Assembly (NCBI GenBank): GCA_014529385.2
Contig: CM043963.1
Coordinates: forward strand, 101,040,912 to 101,104,911
Direction: 5' to 3'
DNA length: 64,000 nucleotides
DNA from: Adiantum capillus-veneris
Lineage: Eukaryota > Streptophyta > Polypodiopsida > Polypodiales > Pteridaceae
Part shown: positions 23,632 to 33,576 of the stretch, piece by piece
Position numbering within the stretch: the first letter of the stretch is position 1
Layout: each line of letters begins with the position of its first letter
Made by a program: the position numbers and the translations under genes
The notes under the pieces: generated by a model
What the model was told of the DNA's origin: nothing
Database searches by the model: none
Seen by the model: the letters and a program-made list of their open reading frames with translations, nothing else

Positions 23632-25200
23632 GTGAAAGACAACCTTAATACCAACTCATTAGGCACCAGTTCACCTTCGATATCTACAACACTATCTAAT
23701 ATTCCCTCCCATATTCATGTTGACATCACACAAGACCTAAATATCCAACACCACCAACTCCATACACACACTATACCAACCATAAGAATATTGCTGCAGC
23801 CAAATGATATGTATTACAAGAGCTTGCTACTGCTTAACACCCAACAAAGGCTAATATTCAATGATATTATGCTATAAAAACATATATTTCCCACAGAACC
23901 AATCCATATTTTCCTGACTAGAGGCGCAAGCACATGAAAAACTTTCACCCTCCTTTTGATTATTCAAGGACTTCTACGTTTCTATAACCATAGATCACAT
24001 TCTAGCCCAACAACTACAAAAGCTTTGCTAATGGCATACACGGACAAGGCTGCTTTTGACATTGGTGGAACCACTATCCACTCGGCCCTCCACTTTCCAC
24101 TACTCACATCATCTAACACTTCCCTATTGCTTGAGAGCCTGAATGAACTAAGACTACTTTATCGATACCTACAGCTGCCGTTTTCGATGAAGTATCCTTG
24201 ATTGGAACCAACGTCTTCGCTATGGTAGACTCTCGCCTGCGTGCAATAAAAAACAACTATGACCTTCCATTCGGTGGTGTTGATGTTGTCTTGTGCGGCG
24301 ATCTTTGCCAAGCTAGTCCAGTACGCGACTCTTGGATTTTCTCCAAAAAACCTCAGTTGCTCAAAGCTATCTCACCCTCTTTCTAGAATGACCGCATAAA
24401 GTGCTATGAGTTAACAAGCACCATGAGACAAACTAACAAGACATTCATCGACATACTCAACACGATACGCGTTTCAAAACACACCAACAAAGACGTTTCA
24501 TACCTCAATACACATTACATGCGCACAGTACCTCATCCAGCCATGGTCTCCCACCTTTATTATGCGAACAAAGATAAAGACCGACACAACCAACATATTT
24601 TCAACACTACGATAGGGACACCACTATTTATTGAAGCAACACAAGACACAAGGGAAACAAATTGCAGCAAAACTATTCAAATACCGATAGATCCAAAATT
24701 GACAGCAGGTCTTCACAAAAAACTTCACTTAAAACTAGGCCTAATTGTAGAATGCTGGAAACATTGACATTTTAGATGGCTTAGTCAATGTAGCTGATGA
24801 TATATTCAAAGCAGTAACACAAAACTCCACGACACAAACCATATGGATTCACTTTCAAACCACTAAAGTAGGCCAAAAAACTAGATATGAAAACCAACAA
24901 CTATACATTACATCTATAGATAGACAATGGACACCAATCCAAAAAATAACACGTGAGTTACAAATAGGAAAAAACTTCCTAAATACTATTACTAGAACAC
25001 AATTCCCAATTCAACCTGCAGCTGCTAGGACCATACACCGTGCACAAGGCTCAACACTAGACACCTTGGCTTTCGATCCAACCAGCATTCGAAGTCACAG
25101 TCTTGTGTACACTTCCCTCTCCCGCATAAGAGATCCCAACAACCTTTACCTCCTAACAGAATTAACTTCCACCCATATTAAAGTAGACCAAACAGTTCTA
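23632..25200 (+). pseudogene. Helentron PIF1-type helicase domain
   Basis: Superfamily 1B helicase motifs are in order. Walker A reads TRGAST-stop-KTFTL, where the family has G-x-x-GTGKT; the stop codon is at 23,935-23,937. Next is KALLMAYTDKAAFDIGGTTIHSAL (motif Ia region), Walker B FDEVSLIG (about 24,186), FGGVDVVLCGDLCQASPV (motif III, about 24,273), RQTNKTFIDILN (motif IV region), and IHRAQGSTLD (motif VI-like, about 25,032). Frames change near 24,190, 24,400 and 24,745. The helicase would unwind DNA during rolling-circle transposition; this copy is dead. Confidence 0.75.
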
Positions 25201-25244
25201 GATGAGCTACACCGCCTCAAAAAACATGCCACTTGGCAACATTC

Positions 25245-25964
25245 ACATCTTGACCTCCACTCTTTGCCCGACAATCACTTGATAATACAATCTCTTAACG
25301 TTGTCTCCCTTAAGAAACACTACAACAACCTTATTCATGATAATAACTTAATGACTTCCCACATTCTTTGTCTCCAAGAAAAAAAGATACAACATGCTAA
25401 CACAGTGGCCATACACGATTACACACACACACTCAAACAATTGGCCCCATGGGAGTATCCCTCTTCACATCAAAGAAAAACATACATCTACAACACCACA
25501 ATATCATGTCCATGGATGAAATAGAACGCATTAAAGCACTCCTCAATACACCACATGGTCCACCAATAACCCTGATAACATTATACCGCAGACCCCCAAG
25601 TCCACTTCCCTTGCTCCTGCAAGCATTGACCACACTACTCACACCTCGCCTCCAACACACCCCTACCATTTTACTCGGTGACTTCAATATCAATGCTAAA
25701 TACCAAACCCCTGAATACCTTGCTATTTCTAACCTTCTCTCCACACACAACATGACACAACATATAACCCACAACACAACAATCTACAATTCAACTTTGG
25801 ACCACATTTGGCATACAAACTCCTTCACTGACATAACAACAAGCACTAACTTCTCATTTTGGTCAGACCACTCCATTATTTACTTACTCTTCCTTCCAAT
25901 ACACCCCCTCTTGCTACTTCATGACAACACCTTCACAAAATCTTCCATTGGCAGGCCCTCGTGA
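25245..25964 (+). pseudogene. EEP (exonuclease-endonuclease-phosphatase) endonuclease domain of the Helentron
   Basis: Downstream of the helicase the frame reads QSLNVVSLKKH then ILCLQEKK (the conserved Gln-Glu), shifts frame near 25,445, then continues with ITLITLYRRP, PTILLGDFNIN (GDFN motif) and FWSDHSIIYL (SDH motif), ending at 25,964. These are the ordered signatures of APE-like endonucleases found at the C-terminus of Helentron proteins and in LINEs. Continuity with the helicase, and the absence of a reverse transcriptase after it, favours the Helentron reading. Only one frameshift interrupts this domain. Confidence 0.7.
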
Positions 25965-25984
25965 TTCCTCACCTTGTTTCCATA

Positions 25985-26260
25985 TAATTGTGAGTGGAGA
26001 TGTTATAATGACTCAGAAAAGAATATACAATCAACTTCAAGCACTACATGTCCCTTGAGAGGGGATTGTTTTCAAAAGGGGGCTTAATGTATAGATACGC
26101 AATAGGATACCGACAAAGAGTAGCTAAGTATTACCACTCGAGTAGCCGATGCAACAAGTGAATGTTTCCATTGTTTGGCATTAGTGGTTGCGCCTCTCTC
26201 ACTTGGATGCTAGTGGAGAATGTTTTAACCAACACTAGGGCTTGATAATGGAAATTCGAC
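25985..26260 (+). repeat. Direct repeat after the Helentron, copy 1
   Basis: Starts ATTGTGAGTGGAGATG and runs through GTACAATCAA-like, AAGGGGG, ACAAAGAGT and GAGTAG-CGATGCA blocks. A second copy lies at 26,530-26,760. The repeat begins about 20 bp after the last coding block of the Helentron and might be linked to its terminus. Confidence 0.6.
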
Positions 26261-26529
26261 TTATGTTGCTCACCAAACATGCTACCTTCCTATATCATTG
26301 AACAAACATGTAGCTAATTTATAAGGATTGATTGCGTCAAATTTTTATGTTTTTTCATGATGAGAAGGGAAATGGGAGGGCAATGTGAAAATATGACCTT
26401 CCATAGAAAAGGATACTGCTTCCATATACTTGCCTTTTGGAAGAATAGGGAGCCCTCCAAACCCTAACACTAGGTGAGCCTTCACCTTGCTATGAATAAT
26501 ATTGGCTCCTTTTTTTTTTGCCTTACTCA

Positions 26530-26760
26530 TGATTGTGAGTGGAGATGCTATATTGCCTCAAAAAGAATGTACAATCAACCTCAACAACTGCATGTGCCTT
26601 AAGGGGGCATCATTTCCAAAGGGGGGTGTACAGTTACAAAATTGGACCCAACAAAGAGTGGATTGCTTTCTACTAAATAGCACTAGTTGAGTAGACGATG
26701 CACTGGAAGCTCATGTTTCCATTCTTAGGCATGAGCAACTACCCCTACCCTTGACCCTAA
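26530..26760 (+). repeat. Direct repeat after the Helentron, copy 2
   Basis: Shares ordered blocks with 25,985-26,260 with scattered substitutions and small gaps; offset about 540 bp. Confidence 0.6.
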
Positions 26761-27330
26761 CACATATACGAGCTCATTGCTCTCATCACAGCATCATTGA
26801 ATTGAGCAACAATGCATTTTTCCTGAAAGATGTGGTTCTGTGTGTTCCATATTTGTTCTAGAGAACAATATTTGGTGATTTCTGTGCATATATGAGCTCA
26901 CTGCTCTCACTCACAACATCATTGAATTGAGACACAATACATTTTCCTCAAAGACGCAAAAGCTCCATGCTTTCCATGTTTGGATTAGAGAACAATATTC
27001 AGTGATTTGTGGGCATACCAAAATAGCATGGTTCTAGAATCTACTCCCTCCCAGAATCAGGTCGTTTGAGAGGAAAAGAATCTTTCACGTCTTCCACAGC
27101 CATTTGCACATTTTTGCAGCTAGACCCCCATGGAAGGGTAGTTTTTGAACACATGTAGGGGCTTCTTCAAAGTTGTTATGCATCCATAGCAAGTGTCTGT
27201 GATGACAAGCCCTCTAGCAAGAATCATGTTCCCAATTGGGATAGCTCCCCATAACACCTTCCATGTGAAAACCATCATGTTCAAAATGCTCCTTTCTGGA
27301 AGATGTGAAGGATGCAAAAATCAAGCTTCT
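26750..27330 (-). pseudogene. LINE remnant with zf-RVT domain, copy 2, with internal tandem duplication
   Basis: The minus-strand frame 27,317-27,120 contains WKVLWGAIPIGNMILARGL, TDTCYGC and FKNYP, the zf-RVT pattern of LINE ORF2 C-termini. Further downstream on the same strand the IW-TQN / TWKAW block and the following LNSMML / FNDAVMRAM block are present twice because 26,761-26,886 and 26,887-27,013 are a tandem duplication. The block CANGCGRREI...LGGSRF matches CKWIQRTWKI...LGGKQF of the remnant at 9.8 kb. Confidence 0.55.
26761..27013. repeat. Tandem duplication of about 126 bp
   Basis: Two diverged copies of a unit starting ATACGAGCTCATTGCTCTCA / ATATGAGCTCACTGCTCTCA and including ACAATATT-GTGATTT; within the LINE remnant. 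Confidence 0.8.
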
Positions 27331-27419
27331 ATTCAAATGACTAGCTCATTCAAAAGAATGTTAGAGAGATTCCAAAGTCATCAAGAACAAGAGAAGAAGG
27401 TCGAACACAAAATTAATAG

Positions 27420-28075
27420 AGCTCACTAATGAGCTTGTGAGCTATGACATTTGCAGCACACTTCTGAGCAACTCAAACAAGCACATCAGGAACACAAGAA
27501 ATGGAAGAATGTCCATTTTTAGACTAAATATCAAGGAATTATGACACCATTGATGTCAAGTGGGGATTCTAGGCAATGAAGATAAGACATGGGGACTTTA
27601 GGTCTGGATAATTGAGGTGAGCTAAACCTTTATGACACATTACAAAGCTTGATGTAATCATTAACGTATTAAAAGGGAGATTAAACAAAACACATCACTA
27701 TCCATGAAAAGTGCATGATGCTAAGACTTTGAGCTTTTTGGCTTTCTTACCAAAATACTAGCAAAAAAGCTTAGGTGTATAGCCGTAATGAGACGTTGAC
27801 ACTATATTAAAAGCACTCAACACTTAGATTAGATTGCAAGATGGTAAGGTCCTTTTAGACATGCTAAAACATGCCTTGAAGGATAAGGAGAAAAGGGTAC
27901 AAATTTTCTTAGGACTCTGTAAAGAAATGAAGGGATATCTTCTCAATCCCTTTCTCCTTTTGTTTTAAAATGCCACTATGAAGCTTCACCTTGTTATAAA
28001 GTAGATTTTAAATATGAATACAAAAATCGAAAAAAACAATGTCAATCAAATCAAGTTGTTGAATCTTCTCTTCTC
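27420..28075. other. Gene-free stretch with second copy of the dispersed repeat
   Basis: 27,858-28,010 matches 8,500-8,770 by ordered landmarks (ACATGC...ACATGCC, GGAGAAAAGGGTACAAAT, GTTTTAAAATGCCACTATGAAGCTTCACCT). The remainder shows nothing recognisable. Confidence 0.45.
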
Positions 28076-28077
28076 AT

Positions 28078-28085
28078 GAATGTGA

Positions 28086-28117
<32 letters not shown>

Positions 28118-28305
28118 ATAACCTTCTACCACCCTCAACACTAAATTGCACGGGTAGAGAGAGATGGGATCCATGGTGGAGTTCGAAAGGGGGAATCTCG
28201 AGGCGAATGGAGGGTGGTAAAAAATAGGCGCCTATTGCAGGCACGGGGACTCGAACCCTCACCATCGCCATGAGAGCCCAATGGACTAACCGCTACGTCA
28301 AATCT
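28078..28305 (-). mobile_element. tRNA-derived SINE-like element
   Basis: On the minus strand a pol III B box GGTTCGAGTCC (28,247-28,257) and an A-box-like TAGCGGTTAGTCC (28,282-28,295) lie about 30 bp apart, as in a tRNA gene. However, the T stem only partly pairs and no clover-leaf acceptor stem forms, so this is tRNA-derived rather than a tRNA gene. A tRNA-unrelated body follows with an inverted repeat (ACCACCCTC / GAGGGTGGT at 28,210-28,218 and 28,126-28,134), and the element ends in a simple-sequence tail (TC)n(AC)n at 28,117-28,081. No target duplication was identified. Confidence 0.5.
28081..28117. repeat. (TG)n(AG)n microsatellite at the SINE tail
   Basis: TG then AG dinucleotides on the plus strand; forms the 3' simple-sequence tail of the minus-strand SINE-like element. 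Confidence 0.9.
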
Positions 28306-29031
28306 CTTAGGATATATCCTCTACATAAATTGGTCTTACAGGTACTGAATACACATTGTCACACATATCATTAGTAGGTGTAATGTTTCCTCAGAGTATG
28401 TCTTAGGTGGCTATGCATCCATGAGCATGCAAAGATTTGTGAAAGTAGAGAGGGTTCTCTCATGGAAATTATATGTGGTATGCATTGCAAATTAAGGAAC
28501 CTCTTGGGGAGCATTGCACCAATCCATGATGCGTTTGTGATGCCAACATGACTATTTGTAGGTAGATGTTAGCCTACATGTTACCATATTATGTTAGTGA
28601 CGTGCGTGTGAAGGCATTTAAGACCATTGGGTCATGTTTTTCCCTCGTTAAGAGGTTTCTCCCTCCCAGCTTGTATATATACACCCATCGTTCTAGGGCA
28701 AGTCTTATCTTTAAATTATATCACATTTCTATTACTACTTGTTTTGTGTACTCTTCAACTTCTCTTTCATTTCACTCTATCTTTGGGTGGATCCTTGTAG
28801 CCATATTTCCAAAATAATCAGTATCAAAGCAGGCTTTCGCATCCCAAGCAACATTCCCAACAGCATCTTGGCTAATTTTCTCAAATTGAGGTGATATTTG
28901 GTGAGCATTTCATGGCAATATATACTTTGCCTTAGCTTCTAGAGCTTCATGTCATCAATTTTTTTTATTTGGGCTCATTTTGGCCTTAATGTCCATTAGT
29001 GATAGTATTGTGTAGGTAGTTTTTTTCTTTT
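28306..29031. other. Gene-free stretch upstream of element 1
   Basis: No coding region or recognised element. Confidence 0.45.
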
Positions 29032-29191
29032 GTGTAGTTTTTTACGGTGTAGATTCTCGAACACACACTTGTAGTCTTTTGTGGGTTGTGATATTTAGCA
29101 CAAGTTGGTTGTGTGCATTTTTCATCCAAATAATAAACTTTTGGAGTAGGTGTGTAGTTTTTTGACAGTGAGATTTCTGACACACACTTGT
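29032..29191. repeat. 120-bp tandem repeat interrupted by element 1
   Basis: Copy A (29,032-29,151) and the start of copy B (29,152-29,191) both begin TGTGTAGTTTTTT and contain ACACACTTGT. The rest of copy B (AGTCTTTTG-GGGTTGTGATATTTAGC...) resumes at 48,745 after element 1, showing that the element inserted inside copy B. Confidence 0.88.
29187..29191. repeat. Target-site duplication CTTGT (left)
   Basis: Identical to 48,740-48,744 on the other side of element 1; 5 bp is the standard size for LTR retrotransposons. Confidence 0.9.
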
Positions 29192-30108
29192 TGTTTTAGG
29201 GCAAAACTACTCTCCTGTTCATACTCACGAGTATGACACAGACAACATACTTATCATCCGATGACACGACTAACCCGTAGGTGCACATAGGCAATCTAGT
29301 TAGCTTGTCAAGCTGAGACCAATCTACACATACGCACTTTTATGATGCATCACTCATTAACCCTGATAAAATGCAACCCACTCTATCCCTTAATGCTTAC
29401 AACACAGTTTACACGTCCAATGAACTCAGAATCGCATCAAACTTACTAGGCATCATCCTCTCACTAGGACATACTTACCTATAAGTCTAATCTCACCAGA
29501 TTTGAACCCTAGCTATCTCGAATGCTGTCGCGATAGACCAACATGTCATAATCCAAAAGTGGGCGAAACTTAAGTTTATCAGTATCTATGCGTAGCTAAT
29601 CTCTTTCTCATTCCATGAAGCACTTGATTATTGAAAACAGACACTGTTTGTGCTACTTACAAGCAAAAGAAGCTCGTGGAAGAATCGATCGTGATCAACT
29701 CGAAACGGCGAATGCGTGGCGTGGGCGCGTAGCTCTCGGAGAGACTATCGCGGTGGTGTGGTCGCGTCGTGAATCCGGTGAGGGAGAAGCGCGTAGCAAA
29801 GAGGATAAGACACACACACTCTCTCTCTCTCCGACTCTTACGACACAGGATTAATTCAAATGTTGTTTTTCAAAAATGGTTCTAAGGTGACTTTTATACT
29901 TTAGTCACCTTAGCTCAAAAATGTACATGGGGTTCTCTTGCTCATGATTCCAAAGTGGGAATAAATCTGAGTCCTGATTAATTGACTAATATTTACATAA
30001 TCCAGACGAATGGATCAAACTGATAAGACGTCTTTGACATAAAAAATGGAATTTGATATGCTTTACAAATGGGCTCATTATAACAGTTGGACCAATGGGG
30101 CTCCAACA
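29192..30108 (-). repeat. Element 1 3' LTR
   Basis: 917 bp; on the plus strand starts TGTTTTAGGGC and ends GCTCCAACA. Contains a TATAAAAG box (minus strand) inside an inverted repeat at 29,883-29,912 and a CT tract at 29,818-29,831. Matches 47,819-48,739 along its whole length. Confidence 0.95.
29883..29912 (-). promoter_or_regulatory. LTR TATA box within inverted repeat (3' LTR)
   Basis: TAAGGTGAC (29,883-29,891) and GTCACCTTA (29,904-29,912) are perfect 9-bp inverted arms around a 12-bp loop; the arm and loop together read TATAAAAGTC on the minus (element sense) strand. The same structure is in the other LTR. Confidence 0.6.
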
Positions 30109-30122
30109 CTCCCCCCCTCCTA
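30109..30122 (-). other. Element 1 polypurine tract
   Basis: On the element strand AGGAGGGGGGGAG directly precedes the 3' LTR (plus strand CTCCCCCCCTCCT). This is the usual site for plus-strand DNA priming. Confidence 0.9.
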
Positions 30123-30156
30123 GTTCATGTCTACCACGACATGATTGTCTTTGTCT

Positions 30157-33100
30157 TTATTGTCGTTGTCGCCTTTCTTGAGTGATTTGCTGTAGAAACG
30201 CATCATAGCGCATGGAGTCACTTGCCATTAATGGGCCAAATTTTTTTGACTTATACATGAAGAAGCCCGTGTAAAATGCTTCTTCAAATGTCTGGAGATG
30301 GTAGCTTGGCAAAAACATTAGCCGTTTGAAATAAGCATACAATATTGGCTCTGTCGGTGGCCTGCTTGGATCGTATGACAATTCTAAGATGCTTCGTTCA
30401 GTATTCATATACTCTGATGTCCAGCTTTCCAAGAAGGTTGTGAAACAGGCCAAAAATGTGCGAGCTATTTTACATAGCATCTTGCAGGATAGGTCAGGAG
30501 AGCCTCCGAATTTTGCTATGCCGCCCTGCAGGGTTTTCACCATGTAAGAACCGGATATTCTCTCTCCCTCTACTGGCCCTGGCATTACTGGATAATTCAG
30601 CCATGTCGGATTTCTACTCTGTAGTGCTTTATGTTGGCTGTAGGTGTATGTTCGTGGAGTTGGGCAAATCGTTCTGTCATTCCTCAGCTCAGGCGGTGCG
30701 TTGACTAAGTAGATCAGGTTATGAGGATGATCCAATAGCCATTGATGCCTCCACTTTGGCTAGCTATCCACTATTCTGTTTTGTTGTTCCCTATCTTGTA
30801 CTTCTCCTTCAAACACCGGCACTTGTTCTTCTTTTTCGAGCTGCCGTTGATGTGTTAGAGTTTCGTACTTCAGCAGAGCATAGGGCAACATGGGTGCATT
30901 CCATTCCTTTCGTAGCTCTGCTGCGGTTTTGCCCGATCTGGAAAGTCCTTGTAGCAACTCCTTCTCGAGTTGCATAGCCTTGTACCATATCATTTCTGTT
31001 TGCTTTTCCATCTGCTCGGCTAGCCTCTTCTCTTCCATCTTCGTGATTGAATCTTCTTCTGTCTCTTGGTCTTTGGAGTCGGGTTGATCCGTCTGCGTAT
31101 CTGGTGCCTCCTGTTCATTTGAATCATCCCCGTACTCATCTTGACCCCCATATACTTTGGCGAGTCCAGCCAAATTCGTTGTGGCTGGCTCCATGTGCAC
31201 TCGTACCTGTCCTTGGTGCTGCCCTGCACTTTGTAGACTTGCGATTTGTGCAGCCATTGTTCTACTATTGATTTGTAGAGCTTGAAATTCCATGTCTTTT
31301 TTAGCAGCCGACTCCTTTAACTGTTTTATCTTGATGTGTAGGTTTTCATTTTCTTCCCTGAGTGATTTGGAAACAATGCTTTCCATTTGACTGTCAGGAG
31401 CTGGTCCTTGCTGTTGTTCACTTTGCAAATCTGAAATTTGTCTTTGTAGTTCACCTTCTGCTCTAAGCGCACTTTCAGCAATCATTAAACGCTGTTTTCT
31501 CTCTAACTCCAGCTCCCTCTTTAGTGCAACCACTTCTTCTTCTGGATGGACTACTGATGTTGTTGGTAGCGACGTTTTGTGCTTTTTAGCGCGTTCGATT
31601 TCTCTTGCTTGGATATCTGTTACTGCTCTCAAATCTTTGACTTCAACTTGTAAGTCATTGATGACGACTTGCAAACTTGTGATGGCCTCCAGCGCATCTT
31701 GCTTTTCCTTTTCCAACTATTGGATGTGTTCGTCTCTTTCACTGACATCCTCAGGGAACACGTTTATTGTATCTTCACATATGGCATTGAAGTCTTCCGA
31801 TTCCTGTAAATTGTCCCTGAGAAGATCTACTGTGCCTTTGAGTCCCAATAATTCAGCATCTCTGATGCTGATCAGCTTTAAAGTGTCCTCCCTTTGCTCT
31901 TGCAGTCTCATGACTTATTCATCATTTTTTTGTAGCTTCATTTTGTTGGATCGGTTCTGATCAGCTAACCATTGACTGTGTAGTCTTGTTCGGCTTAGTA
32001 TTGTCGCCATTGACTGCAAATCTTCATCTATAGTAGCTTCCAGCTCAATTTCCTGAGAGGAGGAAGCTTTATATTTAGACTGATCCACCACCTTTTGCTT
32101 GTCTTTATCACTTTGTGATATGGCTCCAGTGTTTTGGCGTCTATCTGTTCCTTCTTCTTCTTCTTCCTCTTCTTCCTGTTCACTGGGTGGTGTGTGAACT
32201 CTGTCATCTCGAGGTGAGCTTTCTGAATGCGAAGTAGATTCAGCAGGTGGGCTAGAGTGCCTCTCACTTGTATCTGGCCTTGGAGATGGCGGCGGTGTCT
32301 CCTGATCACGTGAAGTCGGCCTCAACTGATCTCGCAAAATTTGGAGATCCTTCTCTTCTAGTAGCAGTTCTGGCTCATCCCTCGCATTTCTTTCTTGTAT
32401 GTATTTCTCGAACCAGTCGAGCTCAAAGGCTGGGTTGTTTCTATTCTTCGTTCTCAGTGTGAAAGTGCTACTAGAAGGTTTCCAAGTGGCGCCTACATCG
32501 CCTCGTAGAGATCTTTCTAGAGCAAACCCTTCTAGCATTCTTTCCATCTTTGCTATCTTCTGCAACCTGCTGTTGTTTTCCAATTCAGCTTTTCGCTTCT
32601 TTAGTCGGCCATCTTCCCCTTCAGTTCTTTTGTCTTCTTCCATCTTTTCTTGTGTACTTCTTGTCACTCTTTCCAGCTTGCGTCCTCCAATGGTATTAAT
32701 AGATGCCGGTACTTTCCTTGGTGATCTGTCTTCGCTATTTTCCCTTAATACCAGCCAGTCGTTTTGATGAGGGGCAGGTGGCAACTGATCTGCCGCTCCT
32801 ATGGCATGGTATATCACTCTGGTTAGGACTTCTCCTCCTGCAATGTAATTGGGTCTGTTCTGCCTTAGCTTTGTCATTTCTTCAAACAGATATGACGCGT
32901 GATCTATGTAGAATTCATGGGTCATTCCCATAGCCCATGTCAATGTGGTTGAGATGCTCCCATGCAGTGTAGTGTATCTTGGCGGCCTTTTGCTGTAGCT
33001 CAACAAACACTGACTGTAGATCTGTGTCAGTTCTCTTACTTCTGGGTTTGCTATGAGTTCGAAAGAAGGTAGCTTGGACTTTTGCAAGTAAACTGTGAGG

Positions 33101-33576
33101 TTTTTCCTTCTTTCTCTCATGTTTGCCCCTTGATCTGACAGTTTCAATGCTTCTTTGATGATCTCTTTGGTGATCTGGATCTCCATCACTTCATTATCCA
33201 TGCCTTCCACTCTGCAAGTACCATCTTCTTGGATAGTCTCTATTAGATGCTGTACCCTCTTGAAATCTATCCCTACTGGTGGTAGTGACACAAAGTTCCA
33301 CAAACCGACTTTTTTGAGCCATGACCTTTGCGGTGATCTTTTCAAGTAATTCTCTGCCTCCTTGGGAATCATCACCGTATACACTAAGTTTCTTTTGTCA
33401 TCCACATATGACCCTTGATATATCTGAAAGGCCGCTGCCTGTTGCACATCTGCAGGTATCCATGTGGCTGCTGGCTTTAAAGAATTGGGTAGAAGTGCAT
33501 AGGGTACTGCACCTTCCGTTTCCAGATTCTTGCCTTTTCTTTTTCCTGGAGAAGCCTCCATAGATCCTGTCATCAT
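30157..33576 (-). pseudogene. Element 1 env-position ORF (about 1,140 codons, three in-frame stops)
   Basis: One continuous minus-strand frame runs from the ATG at 33,576 to 30,157, broken only by TAA at 31,915-31,917, TAG at 31,717-31,719 and TAG at 30,760-30,762. The N-terminal third (about residues 20-290) is a globular helical region starting PYALLPNSLKPAATWIP that loosely recalls the putative plant transposon protein (Transposase_32-like) domain. A Ser/Pro/Glu-rich disordered stretch follows (about 400-520, with a run of nine Glu), then a long coiled coil (about 550-800, heptads such as LEAITSLQVVINDLQVEVKDL) and a C-terminal globular part (about 950-1,140). No signal peptide or clear membrane segment is seen, so an envelope role is not supported. 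Function unknown. Confidence 0.7.

Larger units (their letters stand above)
18207..25964 (+). mobile_element. Helentron-like rolling-circle transposon (degenerate autonomous copy)
   Basis: Plus-strand coding blocks run in the order expected for a Helentron: zinc-ribbon RPA-like region, unknown ORF, DUF6570-like segment, HUH Rep, PIF1-type helicase, EEP endonuclease. Frames are broken by several frameshifts and stops, so this copy cannot encode a full RepHel protein. I could not identify the termini (no clear TC...CTRR ends or terminal hairpin), so the limits given are those of the coding blocks. Helitrons in plants usually encode RPA and RepHel; the C-terminal endonuclease marks the Helentron branch. 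Confidence 0.75.

Noticed and set aside
25433..25777. Minus-strand 114-codon ORF opposite the endonuclease
   Set aside because: It is a shadow of the plus-strand EEP domain, whose GDFN and SDH motifs give much stronger support.
28230..28310. tRNA gene on the minus strand (CAT-like anticodon loop, perfect B box)
   Set aside because: The T stem pairs at only three of five positions and no acceptor or anticodon stem forms properly; it reads better as a SINE head.
30157..33576. Viral-type envelope gene in element 1
   Set aside because: The position fits an env, but there is no signal peptide, no membrane span and no fusion-peptide-like segment; it is a coiled-coil protein.
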